64,000 bases of DNA. Origin: Fodinibius salsisoli. GTDB taxonomy: Bacteria > Bacteroidota > Rhodothermia > Balneolales > Balneolaceae. Positions 45,044 through 54,029 of this stretch are shown here, in pieces. The stretch covers positions 46,786-110,785 of the forward strand of contig NZ_JAGGJA010000013.1 of assembly GCF_026229185.1 (NCBI RefSeq), given 5' to 3'. The notes under the pieces are model-generated. The model searched no databases and had not been told where the DNA came from. It saw nothing but the letters and a program-made list of their open reading frames with translations. Positions within the stretch are counted from its first letter, which is position 1; each line of letters starts with the position of its first letter. The translations under genes were made by a program, and so were the position numbers.

Positions 45044-45299
45044 TACTGATTTATCGATTATGGAATTTTCATTCGTCATTGGCTCACTTAAATTCAATGC
45101 TAAGTCTATAGGTATTATCCTTTTTGCTTCTTTATTAATGGGGATACTTGCTGGTCTGTACAGTGCGATTCATATCGATACCCCTGGCATTTCTCAAGCA
45201 ATCACCTCGCCCATTCTCTGGGCTTCCGCCATTCCAATAATCCTATTGGTAAAAGGAATCAAAATGGGTAAGCAAATTGATCAAACATCTAAAGAGTAG
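45030..45299 (+). CDS. Small hydrophobic membrane protein
   Basis: About 89 residues from MPQLNTDLSIMEFSF. A later ATG (MEFSFVIGSL, at 45060) is an equally possible start. Two membrane helices are clear (IGIILFASLLMGILAGLYSAI and ILWASAIPIILLVKGI), followed by a basic tail ending QTSKE. No family recognised. Together with the overlapping gene before it and the convergent CPBP gene after it (one base between stops), it may be a small membrane module of unknown role. Confidence 0.45.
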   Translation: MPQLNTDLSIMEFSFVIGSLKFNAKSIGIILFASLLMGILAGLYSAIHIDTPGISQAITSPILWASAIPIILLVKGIKMGKQIDQTSKE

Positions 45300-45300
45300 C

Positions 45301-45936
45301 TCAAAAAGGCTCGTAAAAAAAGTTTCCGAATCCCAGGGTAAAGATCATCCAGCCATAGAATACATGCTCTACAGTAACCCAAAGAAGTGATCGGGTGCGT
45401 TGGTAAGTTAATCCAAATAGCAGGCCCGCAATTAAACTCAGGCCCACTGCCCACCAATTGTCGTAGACGATATGCAGGAATGCAAAGGCCAAGGTACTGA
45501 AAATGATTGATCCGTTTCTATAGAGTATGAGGACATCATAACGGTGAAAAAAGAACGTGCGATAAATGAACTCCTGGGGCAAAGCAGAAAGAACGGGGTA
45601 CAATACCATCACCACCATCCAGAGTATAGGTTGTTCGGAGGGAAAGGAGAAAAACTGGTCCGGCTGAAACAACCAAATCAATAAGATTAAAGAAACAGCT
45701 ACCAGGGGAATTCTAACTATCAGACTTTTACTTATCTCTTTAGTCTTATTGGCCGCCAGCAGCCCCCGACCAAAAGAAGAGTCTTTCCAAAGCTGGTATC
45801 CGCAGTAGGCTGTAACGAACAATAATGCAATGATTTTGGGGATGGGTACCAGATCCCAGTAAAATAGCAATGGAATTCCAACAAACAGTAGTAGCGCCTC
45901 CAGTATTAGGTACCAGCGGGGCTGTATCTTCTCCAT
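45301..45936 (-). CDS. CPBP-family membrane protein with a QE-type motif 1
   Basis: A 211-residue protein with about six membrane segments. Motif 1 is ALPQEFIYRTFFFHRY, so the usual EExxxR is QExxxR, with Gln in place of the first Glu. The other motifs are FLHIVYDN and VEHVFYGW. A QE-type subgroup is recurrent in Bacteroidota CPBP proteins, so this is a lineage feature and not decay, though the first Glu is the catalytic one in Rce1. Function and substrate are unknown. It is monocistronic and divergent from uvrA. Confidence 0.8.
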   Translation of the reverse strand: MEKIQPRWYLILEALLLFVGIPLLFYWDLVPIPKIIALLFVTAYCGYQLWKDSSFGRGLLAANKTKEISKSLIVRIPLVAVSLILLIWLFQPDQFFSFPSEQPILWMVVMVLYPVLSALPQEFIYRTFFFHRYDVLILYRNGSIIFSTLAFAFLHIVYDNWWAVGLSLIAGLLFGLTYQRTRSLLWVTVEHVFYGWMIFTLGFGNFFYEPF

Positions 45937-46082
45937 AATCCCGTAATTAAGTTATTGATTTATCAATGCGAACGCAGGTTTTTCGTTACATGTTAATTAA
46001 GATCGTTCAAACAGATTCAACCTCATTTTCTGTCATAAAATTTGTACCTTTACCCGTTTATACAAACGCAACAATTGACTGA

Positions 46083-48893
46083 ATGTCTCAGAAAACCACT
46101 ATTTCTCAAAAACAAGAGTCAAAATCCAGCGAAGAGCGTCCCATCATCGTTAAGGGCGCTCGCGTACACAACTTAAAAAATATTGATGTTAAAATTCCCC
46201 GTAACCAGATGACGGTTGTGACGGGGGTTTCAGGATCCGGGAAGTCGAGCCTGGCCTTTGATACCATCTATGCCGAGGGCCAGCGCAGATACGTGGAGAG
46301 CCTGTCGAGTTATGCGCGCCAATTCCTGGAACGCATGGATAAGCCGGATGTGGATTTTATGCAGGGAATTTCGCCCGCGATGGCCATCCAGCAGAAAACG
46401 ACCTCTTCCAATCCGCGGTCTACCGTGGGTACTACGACTGAGATTTATGACTACATGCGACTGCTCTATGCTCGCATTGGCCATACTATTTCGCCTAAAT
46501 CGGGTCGGGAAGTGCAAAAAGACAGCACAAAGACTGTTATTGAACATCTGCTGGACGATTTTGAGGAAGACACTAAATTCTATGTCCTTTTCGCGATCCC
46601 CGAACACGAGCAAAAGAACCTGGAAGAGGAGTTGAACGTCCTCAAAGAAAAAGGATATCCCCGACTGCTGAATATTGAAAACGAGCAGATTCTGGATTTG
46701 ACTACTGACGATATCAATCCATCCGATATTGACGCTTCAGAGTACCGGGTGCTGGTTGATCGTCTTATTCTAAAAGGCGATGAAGATACCCGAACCCGAA
46801 TTGCCGGTTCCCTTGAAACGGCCTTTCGGGAGGGGAATGATCGTTGTTCCGTGAAAATACGAGACGGCGAAGAACTCAAATTCAGTGAGCGCTTCGAAAT
46901 GGATGGCATGGAATTCAATGAGCCCACGCCGCAGATGTTTTCATTCAACAATCCCTTTGGCGCTTGCGACACTTGCGAAGGGTTTGGTAAGGTGGCCGGT
47001 ATCGATGAAAATTTAGTCGTTCCTGAACCTGATAAAACCATACGAAATGGAGCTATTGCACCGTTTCAGGGTGAGAAGTTCAGCCGACATCTTCGCGACT
47101 TTATTAAAATTGCTGCCCGTAACAGCCTCCCTATTGATACGCCCTATCAGGATTTGACGGATGAAGTGAAAAAAATTCTCTGGGAAGGCAAAGATGAGTA
47201 TGTCGGCATTCGTCCATTTTTTGAAGATGTTAAAAGCCAGTCTTATAAAGTGCATATGCGTGTTTTCTATTCGCGCTATCGCGGATACAGCCGTTGCCCT
47301 GACTGTGAAGGATTCCGTGTTCGAAAAGATGCTCTTTATGTCAAAATTAATGACAAACATATTGGCCAGGTTGCCGAAATGACAATCGGCCATGCCCGAG
47401 AGTTCTTTGAAGAAATTGAGCTAACAGAATTTGAGCAAGAAGTAGCCGACCAGGTGCTTTACGAAATCCGGAAACGGCTTAAATACCTGGATGAAGTAGG
47501 CCTTAGCTACCTTACGCTTAATCGCCTCGCCAAAACACTAAGCGGTGGTGAGTCCCAACGTATTAGCCTGGCCAACTCACTGGGCAGCTCACTTATTGGT
47601 AGTCTGTATGTACTGGATGAACCCACCATTGGCCTCCACCCACGGGATAATGACCGGCTCATTAATATACTGAAATCTCTGCGCGATATAGGAAACACCG
47701 TGTTGGTGGTTGAGCATGACCCAGAAATGATCAAGGCCGCCGATAACATTATTGATATTGGTCCTTTTGCAGGCATCCACGGTGGAGAAGTAAATTTTAC
47801 CGGCAGCTATGATGGATTGCTGGAATCCCAAACACTCACCGGTAAATATTTGAGCGGTAAAAAAGAGATCCCGGTTCCCGAAGAACGCCGCAAAGGAACG
47901 GGCGATCATATCCTGTTGGAGGGTGCCTGCGAGAACAATCTCAAAATGCTGGATGTGGAGTTTCCTCTTGGTAAGCTGATTTGTGTAACAGGGGTCAGTG
48001 GATCCGGTAAATCTACCATGGTGCACGATACGTTGTATGCAGCCGTTCAACAACAGCTGGGCAGTTATAACGATAAAATTGGTCGTCATCGTAAAGTGAC
48101 GGGCATCAATCATATCGACTCGGTAGAGATGGTCGACCAGTCGCCTATCGGGCGGTCTTCGCGATCTAATCCAGCGACCTATACCAAAGCTTTTGATGGT
48201 GTTCGAGACCTGTTCTCAAGCACCCGGCAGTCTAAAATCATGGGTTATGAACCCGGGCATTTTTCTTTTAATGTGCCTGGTGGTCGTTGTGAAACCTGCA
48301 AAGGAGAAGGTATCCAGACAATTGAAATGCAGTTTATGGCCGATATCGAGCTCACTTGCGAAGAATGCGGCGGTAAGCGATACCGGAAGGATGTGCTGCA
48401 GGTTAAATACCGAGGCAAGAACATCCATGATGTGCTGGAAATGTCGGTTTCCGAAGCTATCGAGTTTTTTGTGGATGAAGAGCGCATTACCAACAAGCTA
48501 CAAACGCTGGAGGATGTAGGACTCGGTTACCTGAAGCTGGGACAAAGCGCACCGACGCTTTCAGGTGGAGAGGCCCAACGCGTAAAGCTGGCAAAATTCC
48601 TCAGCAAGCCGGCCGGTGACCATACGCTCTACTTCTTTGATGAACCCACGACCGGTCTCCATTTTGAAGATATTGCTAAATTACTCGACTCCTTCAAGGA
48701 ACTCGTTGACAGCGGACACACCGTCATTATTATTGAGCACAACCTGGATGTTATTAAAAGTGCGGATCACATTATTGATATTGGTCCGGAAGGTGGTTTT
48801 GCCGGTGGACAGATTGTCGGCACCGGAACGCCCGAAGAAATTGCCAACATTGAAGAAAGCCACACCGGCCGATACCTTAAAACGGTACTTTAA
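46083..48893 (+). CDS. uvrA: Excinuclease ABC subunit A
   Basis: A 936-residue ABC-ATPase that finds bulky DNA lesions for nucleotide-excision repair with UvrB and UvrC. Two ABC modules are intact: Walker A GVSGSGKSSLAFD and GVSGSGKSTMVHD, signature motifs LSGGESQRISLA and LSGGEAQRVKLA, and Walker B LYVLDEPTIGLH and LYFFDEPTTGLH. Zinc-finger Cys pairs are visible (CDTCEGFG, CPDCEGF, CETCKGEG and CEECGGKR). Full length. It is monocistronic, preceded by a weak TACCTTTA -7-like element about 30 bases upstream. uvrB and uvrC are not in the window. Confidence 0.97.
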   Translation: MSQKTTISQKQESKSSEERPIIVKGARVHNLKNIDVKIPRNQMTVVTGVSGSGKSSLAFDTIYAEGQRRYVESLSSYARQFLERMDKPDVDFMQGISPAMAIQQKTTSSNPRSTVGTTTEIYDYMRLLYARIGHTISPKSGREVQKDSTKTVIEHLLDDFEEDTKFYVLFAIPEHEQKNLEEELNVLKEKGYPRLLNIENEQILDLTTDDINPSDIDASEYRVLVDRLILKGDEDTRTRIAGSLETAFREGNDRCSVKIRDGEELKFSERFEMDGMEFNEPTPQMFSFNNPFGACDTCEGFGKVAGIDENLVVPEPDKTIRNGAIAPFQGEKFSRHLRDFIKIAARNSLPIDTPYQDLTDEVKKILWEGKDEYVGIRPFFEDVKSQSYKVHMRVFYSRYRGYSRCPDCEGFRVRKDALYVKINDKHIGQVAEMTIGHAREFFEEIELTEFEQEVADQVLYEIRKRLKYLDEVGLSYLTLNRLAKTLSGGESQRISLANSLGSSLIGSLYVLDEPTIGLHPRDNDRLINILKSLRDIGNTVLVVEHDPEMIKAADNIIDIGPFAGIHGGEVNFTGSYDGLLESQTLTGKYLSGKKEIPVPEERRKGTGDHILLEGACENNLKMLDVEFPLGKLICVTGVSGSGKSTMVHDTLYAAVQQQLGSYNDKIGRHRKVTGINHIDSVEMVDQSPIGRSSRSNPATYTKAFDGVRDLFSSTRQSKIMGYEPGHFSFNVPGGRCETCKGEGIQTIEMQFMADIELTCEECGGKRYRKDVLQVKYRGKNIHDVLEMSVSEAIEFFVDEERITNKLQTLEDVGLGYLKLGQSAPTLSGGEAQRVKLAKFLSKPAGDHTLYFFDEPTTGLHFEDIAKLLDSFKELVDSGHTVIIIEHNLDVIKSADHIIDIGPEGGFAGGQIVGTGTPEEIANIEESHTGRYLKTVL

Positions 48894-49092
48894 TCAGCCA
48901 GATAACGGCCGGAAACTGACTCTTGGCGACCTTTTAATTCACAGCTGGCTTGCCTCTTGGGCATGAGCAGATGCCTTGCCTGCGCGTAGCTGTTTCGGCA
49001 AAGGCCGTGGCTCACGCCAGTCTGTACAAAAGTTATTCCTCCGAAGCCCTTGTCAAAGTGAGCTCTTGTGGACCCTGTGGCCCAGCACCGCC

Positions 49093-49413
49093 TTATCCCT
49101 CAAAAGTAAACTCCATAGCAATTTTGTCATCCTCCTTAAGCTCACATTGATGAGAGATTGTGGTACCGTTAAACTTAGTATCGAAGGAAAATTTGTTCCC
49201 CTCAACCTCACCATTCAAAATTTCAACCTCTCCCATGCCACCTACAACATTCCCGGTAAGCGTGTCCCCTTCAACATTGAAGTTATAGGTAATCTCTACC
49301 TGTCCATTGGGACTATCCATTTGGGCAATCCAAGTTCCATCGATACCTGGATTAATGCCTGTAAAAGCAGTGAAGACTAAAAGAACTGCAAATATACCGA
49401 ATAATCTTTTCAT
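49093..49413 (-). CDS. Small secreted protein, beta-rich
   Basis: A 106-residue protein. A signal peptide (LFGIFAVLLVFTAFTG) precedes about 85 residues that look like a small lipocalin-like barrel: GTWIAQMDSPNGQVEITYNF, TLTGNVVGGMGEVEI and KFSFDTKFNG. I recognise no specific family, though similar short proteins are often called hypothetical in Bacteroidota. It is not preceded by the 26-bp element found upstream of the other secreted-protein genes of this region. A non-coding stretch of about 635 bases follows upstream. Confidence 0.6.
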   Translation of the reverse strand: MKRLFGIFAVLLVFTAFTGINPGIDGTWIAQMDSPNGQVEITYNFNVEGDTLTGNVVGGMGEVEILNGEVEGNKFSFDTKFNGTTISHQCELKEDDKIAMEFTFEG

Positions 49414-50049
49414 AACTACGGTAACTTAATTTTGAAAATAAATTAAAAACAAGCATATATGTGATCATATACTATACTTTATATTATTACAACAAATTTA
49501 GTTTAATATCAAAAAGTGTTCTGTCATAGGTAACGAAAGTATATTTTAACGCGCTCAGCGGTTATAAAAGACAACCCTCCCCGACTAAAGTCGGTACTCC
49601 CTTTTCTAAGGGAGACATTTCACTCATTAAACCTTGCAACAGTACAATTCCCCAATAGCAAAGAGGGGTTGTTGAACAAAGCTCTAAATCAACAATTTAA
49701 CCACTCACCAGGTTATTTTACTGTAAATTTACATGGTCGTTTCTGGTTGTATCAGGTTCTTTCCCGGTTGACCTATTTTTTACAAACACTGATTAGCGCT
49801 TGAGCCTCTTCCTACCATAATTATGGACCAATAACTTTTAGTTAGAAGCCGCTCAGGATATTTTAATTATTGCATAACCGTCGATTAAGTTGCGGAAAAG
49901 CAGTAATATTCATTTTTACAAGAATAGACCCACAAAATTTTCAAAACTTCATGGATCTTATTAAGAAGTTTAAAATCCTCTCCAACCAATAACTCTTAGC
50001 TTGTACTTCTCGTGGATAAAAATATAGGAAACCCTGTTATACCCTTCCG
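49414..50049. other. Intergenic region with remnant hairpins
   Basis: No supportable gene. At 49581-49614 two hairpins lie in tandem: CCGACT/AGTCGG and CTCCCTT/AAGGGAG. The second resembles the ends of the DUF559 cassette, so this could be a decayed copy of that element. The rest is AT-rich and shows nothing further. Confidence 0.45.
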
Positions 50050-50664
50050 TTAGGGCGATGAAACACGCACAGCTTCTTTCTCACTCAATCCATAGAACTC
50101 CGCTACTTCTTTGTAGTTCGAAAAATCGAGGCCGTATATTTTAGACCGCTCATCATTGATATTATTAACTGCCGTACGAATGATGCGTATTTCCGTATAT
50201 TCTTCGCCCGGCCCTTCAGCGGCTTCTACCCAAAAGTCAACGAAGCCCGGATCGTTATCTACCCAACGGTGGGAGGCAAAATACATCGTACTATCACTTA
50301 CACCATATCCTGAAAGATGATAGTACCAACCCGAGGGGTGCACCAAATATACGTTCCATTCACTTTCATTCATCTCGGTCTCAGTGACTCCGGTGACCTC
50401 TCGGCGGGCTAAAGAGGATGAAGAAAAATCATGCCCATCATAAATATAGAGCGTTACATTGGCATTGCCATCTTCACCTTGTGGACCCTCCGGCCCCTGC
50501 TCTCCTTGTTCCCCTGACTCTCCCTGAGGTCCCTGCGGACCTATTGGTCCTTCACAACCGGCCAGCCCGATTCCACTTACCAGCATTAAAGATAATAGGA
50601 AATACGAAATGTGGTACTTTATACTTAAATCCCTGATAATTTGTTCTCGATTGACAATTCTCAT
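50050..50664 (-). CDS. Collagen-stalk lipoprotein 1
   Basis: A 204-residue protein. The lipobox is SGIGLAGCEG, after a signal peptide that starts at MRIVNREQ. Immediately after the Cys come about ten Gly-x-y triplets ([18 protein letters not shown], then PEGPQGEDG), a short collagen-like stalk. The globular head (from about residue 68) is rich in aromatic residues: NVYLVHPSGWYYHLSGYGVS and MYFASHRWVDND. It ends NYKEVAEFYGLSEKEAV. The head is nearly the same as in collagen-stalk lipoprotein 2 but unlike that in 3. I recognise no known domain in it. The 26-bp element ends 71 bases upstream of the start. Confidence 0.85.
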   Translation of the reverse strand: MRIVNREQIIRDLSIKYHISYFLLSLMLVSGIGLAGCEGPIGPQGPQGESGEQGEQGPEGPQGEDGNANVTLYIYDGHDFSSSSLARREVTGVTETEMNESEWNVYLVHPSGWYYHLSGYGVSDSTMYFASHRWVDNDPGFVDFWVEAAEGPGEEYTEIRIIRTAVNNINDERSKIYGLDFSNYKEVAEFYGLSEKEAVRVSSP

Positions 50665-51387
50665 AGTCTCTTATCTTTTTGTATTATTTAGTTTAACTAC
50701 AGAGCCCATCTTGAACTCTCTCCTTATTTATTCATGCGTAAAATCCGACCTAAGTACGACATTCAATTCACTTTGATTCATTAAAAACCGGCCTCTTGGG
50801 CCCAGCTTCAACAAATCTGTTTTACCGAAAGCGACTGGTCTGCTTTCCTGAAACTGCTTCCCTCCCTTATATATAAAAGGTATTGGTTCTTTCTAGAGCG
50901 TCAGCTACAATTCTAATATAATAATTACTTGCTTTATGGTATAGAAATTTTATCCCCTGATAGTAACATATCACCCCTTGTCATTATATGCTTAAAATAT
51001 CTACGGTACTACACGGCCTCGTAAATATTTCTGATATCTCCATCCGCACCAATGATCATGATTGGTTAAATGCACGGAAGTGGACCTACAAAAACAGAAT
51101 AGTCTTGGACATTCTTGGTATAAATTTAACGAGATATCACAGACTCCCAATCGTTTTAGCGCCTTCAGCAAGCCTTAATAAGTTGTCCATACTTTTCGTC
51201 GTAGGTTTCGGAGCGACTCTTTGTTCTGGTGTCGCTGCGTCTGCCTGGCGAGGCCCGACACAGCATGGATACCCGAAACGTTGTCGCCAAAGGCGATGGC
51301 TGAGTTTGCGTAGGAGCATATTCCCGGTAAATGATCCTCAGCTTTTCAAGCTAAAATCAGTAAAAGACGAGGTCGTTATGCGCCTTT
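50665..51387. other. Intergenic region with only the first 26-bp element
   Basis: About 720 bases between the first collagen-type gene and the frameshifted gene. Apart from copy 1 of the element I see no support for a gene. An open frame on the plus strand from 50988 has no family-like sequence and unusual composition. There is a GC-richer stretch around 51210-51320 of unknown origin. Confidence 0.5.
50736..50761 (-). promoter_or_regulatory. 26-bp element, copy 1
   Basis: On the plus strand GCGTAAAA, 11 bases, TACGACA. In the direction of the gene it reads TGTCGTACTT-N8-TTTTACGC. It lies 71 bases before the start codon of collagen-stalk lipoprotein 1. Its -35/-10-like spacing fits an ECF sigma promoter. 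That identification is inference. Confidence 0.7.
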
Positions 51388-51797
51388 CTAAAGCATTCGG
51401 CACACTCGGCCGACTCGGCATATACCGATGGTAGCTGAGTCATCCCCCTCACGGTCGAGATTAAAGTCCTCTATATCAGAGAGTTTCTCATATTCGCGAA
51501 GATGCTCTTCAATACTCTGAGCCGCTTTTCCGGCTTTCGCATCTGCAAAATGGCGCGCCCCCTCATGATCCGTAGTCTGTTCCCGCAGAGGGCCGGCCCA
51601 GGCGTAACTTCGGAGTTGAAGCTGTAGGTTGGCCGAAAAATCCCGGGTCTGCAACACGATAGCAATAGGTTGAAGCCCATGAAGTTCGTCCATATAGAAT
51701 TCATGGGCTTCTGTTCCTCCTGTGCCACCGACACCTGTCCAAGACCTGTAACCATCACTAACAGAACGATAGCAGCTATTTTAGGGATCTTCATCAT
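51388..51797 (-). pseudogene. Frameshifted secreted-protein gene
   Basis: The first frame gives a signal peptide (IAAIVLLVMVTGLGQVSVAQ) and EEQKP, then runs out of frame. A second frame, beginning about 51690, gives MDELHGLQPIAIVLQTRDFS and a charged helix-rich region (QSIEEHLREYEKLSDIEDF). Adding a single C to the CCC run near 51688 joins them into one 136-residue reading frame (QEEQKPHEFYMDELHG). This could be a real frameshift, a phase-variable site or a sequencing error. I recognise no domain. It has its own copy of the 26-bp element 48 bases upstream, so it belongs to the same set. Confidence 0.7.
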
Positions 51798-51845
51798 TCT
51801 TGAGTTTAAATTGAGAACTCCTGCAACACTTCTAAAAAGGGAAAT

Positions 51846-51871
51846 GCGTAAAAACCGGGAAAAGTACGACA
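51846..51871 (-). promoter_or_regulatory. 26-bp element, copy 2
   Basis: GCGTAAAA, 11 bases (ACCGGGAAAAG), TACGACA on the plus strand. It lies 48 bases upstream of the start of the frameshifted gene. Both half-sites are perfect matches to the consensus. Confidence 0.7.
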
Positions 51872-51978
51872 GAGGGGATTTGTTTTCATTGGATTATTGC
51901 CAAATCCTCAGAGACCTTACACCTTACCTTTAATCTTTTTGGATGCATCTCTTTGGTCTGCCCAAAGCCAGGTCAACC

Positions 51979-52473
51979 CTAAAACATCTCATTGATACCA
52001 GAGCCACTCCTTTCCAAACGATTATTAGCACTATCGCTATCATCATTTGTCTGTTTACCATCTGTTGAGATATCGGGCCCATACGAGATAATCAATATAT
52101 AGTCCGGAGGAAACTCGCCTTCAGCCGGAGAAGAGGCATCCCAGTTTCTGGAATAGGACACTTTCAGACTATCCCCTCCATCCAGACGGTTGAATTCTTT
52201 TTGGGCGACCAATTTCTGTGAACCTCCCAGCGGTTTTTCATATAGATTGACTACTTGTTGGCCGGGATCCGAAATAAAATCATCCCCAATACTTTTTACA
52301 GTGCCAGTAATAGTAGCTGTACCTTCAAAATTTGATGTGTCTGCTACGTCAAAGGTAATAGATTCGGCTGCCAGATCGATTTCCGGGGCTTCTTCCTCTG
52401 CTGATCCTATAGGGTCACAGCCCAGAAGAAAAAGTAGTAACACGAGTATATTTAAAGCGTTTAAGGTCTTCAT
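51979..52473 (-). CDS. Secreted lipoprotein, possible CARDB-like fold
   Basis: A 164-residue protein. The signal peptide ends in a lipobox (LLLFLLGCDPI). The mature part looks like one beta-sandwich (ITFDVADTSNFEGTATITGTVKSIGDDF, cut here for length, then VVNLYEKPLGGSQKLVAQ) of the CARDB/Ig type seen in Bacteroidota surface proteins. I cannot name a family. The C-terminus is acidic (TNDDSDSANNRLERSGS). A copy of the 26-bp element lies 80 bases upstream, so expression probably follows the same control as the collagen-type genes. Confidence 0.7.
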   Translation of the reverse strand: MKTLNALNILVLLLFLLGCDPIGSAEEEAPEIDLAAESITFDVADTSNFEGTATITGTVKSIGDDFISDPGQQVVNLYEKPLGGSQKLVAQKEFNRLDGGDSLKVSYSRNWDASSPAEGEFPPDYILIISYGPDISTDGKQTNDDSDSANNRLERSGSGINEMF

Positions 52474-52553
52474 GATGAAATAGACTTCAGTTTTGATATT
52501 TGTGAATTCATAACATGATGAAACACGATGTTATGTTCCTTCTATTATTTTGT

Positions 52554-52579
52554 GCACAAAAATGGCGACAAGTACGCCA
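52554..52579 (-). promoter_or_regulatory. 26-bp element, copy 3
   Basis: GCACAAAA, 11 bases, TACGCCA: the left half has two changes and the right half one, but length and order are kept. It lies between a terminator (52594-52629) and the lipoprotein gene it precedes by 80 bases. Confidence 0.6.
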
Positions 52580-52593
52580 TGATTTTTTATTGA

Positions 52594-52629
52594 ATAAAAA
52601 ACATGGCAGATTATGAAACCTGCCATGTT
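52594..52629 (-). terminator. Terminator of collagen-stalk lipoprotein gene 2
   Basis: In the gene direction AACATGGCAG pairs with CTGCCATGTT and is followed by TTTTTATTC. It lies 27 bases after the stop codon, so this gene and the next leftward gene are separate transcription units. Confidence 0.85.
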
Positions 52630-52656
52630 AAAAGTGGTGGTTATCTCACACCAACA

Positions 52657-53259
52657 TCAGTTTGATGAGATATGCACGGCATTCTCTTCTGTTAGCCCAT
52701 AGAAATCAGCTACCTCTTGATAATTGGAGTAATCGAGGCCGGCGGCTTTAGACCGCTGATCATCCACATTACTAGTCGCTGTTCGGATAATGCGAATTTC
52801 CTCATATTCATCACCCGGTCCATCGGCAGCTTCTATCCAGAAGTCGATATAATCCGGATCTCCCGAAACCCAGCGGTGGGCAGCAAAATACATGGTCTGA
52901 TCACTCCATCCATACCCGGAAAGATGGTAGATCCAGCCCGAAGAATGTACCAGGTATACGTTCCATTTGCTTTCGTTCATCTCGGTTTCAGTTAGACCGC
53001 TAATTTCACGACGGGCTAAGTTTTCGGCTGAAAAGTCGTGCCCGTCAAAAATATAGAGTGTTACATTGGCATTGCCGTCTTCACCTTGTGGACCCTGCGG
53101 GCCTTCTGGTCCCTGCTCTCCCTGTGGTCCTTGTTCACCCTGAGGCCCTGTTGACCCTTCACAGCCAACAAGAGTCATCCCAAAGGCAAGAAGTATCGAT
53201 AATAATAAGAGAGAGAGCTTATTTGTAGCAGCTTGCATCGTTGTTTTCGTCTGATTCAT
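52657..53259 (-). CDS. Collagen-stalk lipoprotein 2
   Basis: A 200-residue paralogue of collagen-stalk lipoprotein 1. The lipobox is GMTLVGCEG. Gly-x-y stalk: [18 protein letters not shown] then GPQGEDG. The head (NVYLVHSSGWIYHLSGYGWS, MYFAAHRWVSGD) matches paralogue 1 strongly, including the closing NYQEVADFYGLTEENAV. Its stalk DNA is identical over 80 bases (53063-53142) to that of collagen-stalk lipoprotein 3, while its head is not. A single copy of the 26-bp element lies 67 bases upstream. It is a surface protein of unknown function. Confidence 0.85.
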   Translation of the reverse strand: MNQTKTTMQAATNKLSLLLLSILLAFGMTLVGCEGSTGPQGEQGPQGEQGPEGPQGPQGEDGNANVTLYIFDGHDFSAENLARREISGLTETEMNESKWNVYLVHSSGWIYHLSGYGWSDQTMYFAAHRWVSGDPDYIDFWIEAADGPGDEYEEIRIIRTATSNVDDQRSKAAGLDYSNYQEVADFYGLTEENAVHISSN

Positions 53260-53326
53260 AATATTTTCTATTTGATTTACAAATTATCTTTGATGAATGA
53301 AGGTTTTTCCCCTTCTACTTACTTAA

Positions 53327-53352
53327 GCGTAAAACTCAGCAAAAACACGACA
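53327..53352 (-). promoter_or_regulatory. 26-bp element, copy 4
   Basis: GCGTAAAA, 11 bases (CTCAGCAAAAA), CACGACA. It lies 67 bases before the start of collagen-stalk lipoprotein 2. Confidence 0.7.
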
Positions 53353-53476
53353 CATAGTGGGAGTTTGTTCTTAGTCATTGATTAATTTTTTCCTTTTTGC
53401 ACTTTACAAATAGTGAAATACTATCTTACCGTAGTATTTTTTTATCCTTTATTTCACCTGTGGAGCCCAATTTGGG

Positions 53477-53908
53477 CTATATCAGATTAGAAACGACCAG
53501 AGTCGGTGAGCCATAGATGTGCTCGGCTCCCTCGAGTTGGTGAAACAGCTCGTATGCGTAGAGATCCATATCGGCATCGCCGTGGGTCTGAGAAATTTGT
53601 CCTTTATACCTAAAAGAAGACCCAATATTAGGGTTCACGCTGGCTACATCGACCAAACGTGTTTGTCCAGCACATCCGGTACCCGGATTGATAATTACAA
53701 TGGCTAACTCCTCGTTCGTTATGATCCCGTTTCCGTTGGTGTCATAGTCATTAAATGGAAATCCCGTACCGCTTTCCCATGCCTTGCGAAGCACTGCCTG
53801 GCCATATTCCGATTCCGACAAATTAGCATTTATGGTCGCTTTCGTTTGATTGAACACAACCTGAAACCCATCAGCGGGCTGAAAACGGAACTTACCACCA
53901 GATACACT
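53477..53908 (-). pseudogene. Truncated secreted protein with an EF-hand-like loop
   Basis: The open frame extends 17 codons upstream of any start, beginning SVSGGKFRFQPADGFQV, with no start codon and no signal peptide, so the N-terminus has been lost. It contains an EF-hand-like Ca2+ loop (DYDTNGNGIITNEEL, residues about 53-67 of the open frame) and a block (YELFHQLEGAEHIYG) that loosely resembles a zinc-protease HExxH region, as in M6-type metalloproteases, but the motif is not intact. I regard it as the remnant of a secreted enzyme. About 8-30 bases upstream of the frame is a sequence (GCTTAAAAGCC, GTACCACA) that may be a decayed copy of the 26-bp element. Confidence 0.55.
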
Positions 53909-54029
53909 CTATTTGTATGTGCTTAAAAGCCGGAGGTGTACCACACAATTTGTTGTTGCTATAGCACTCCAAATATTTAGTGCTGAAAAAATCAGGGCTG
54001 CCTGACTTTGAACTGGGTAGGCCTATAAA

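Noticed and set aside
48894..49092. Short plus-strand open frames after uvrA
   Set aside because: No conserved content, low-quality composition, and they overlap the end of the small secreted-protein gene on the other strand.
50988..51434. A 148-codon open frame on the plus strand in the collagen cluster
   Set aside because: No family-like sequence, no signal, biased composition (many Arg and Ser from a GC-rich stretch), and it partly overlaps the frameshifted minus-strand gene.
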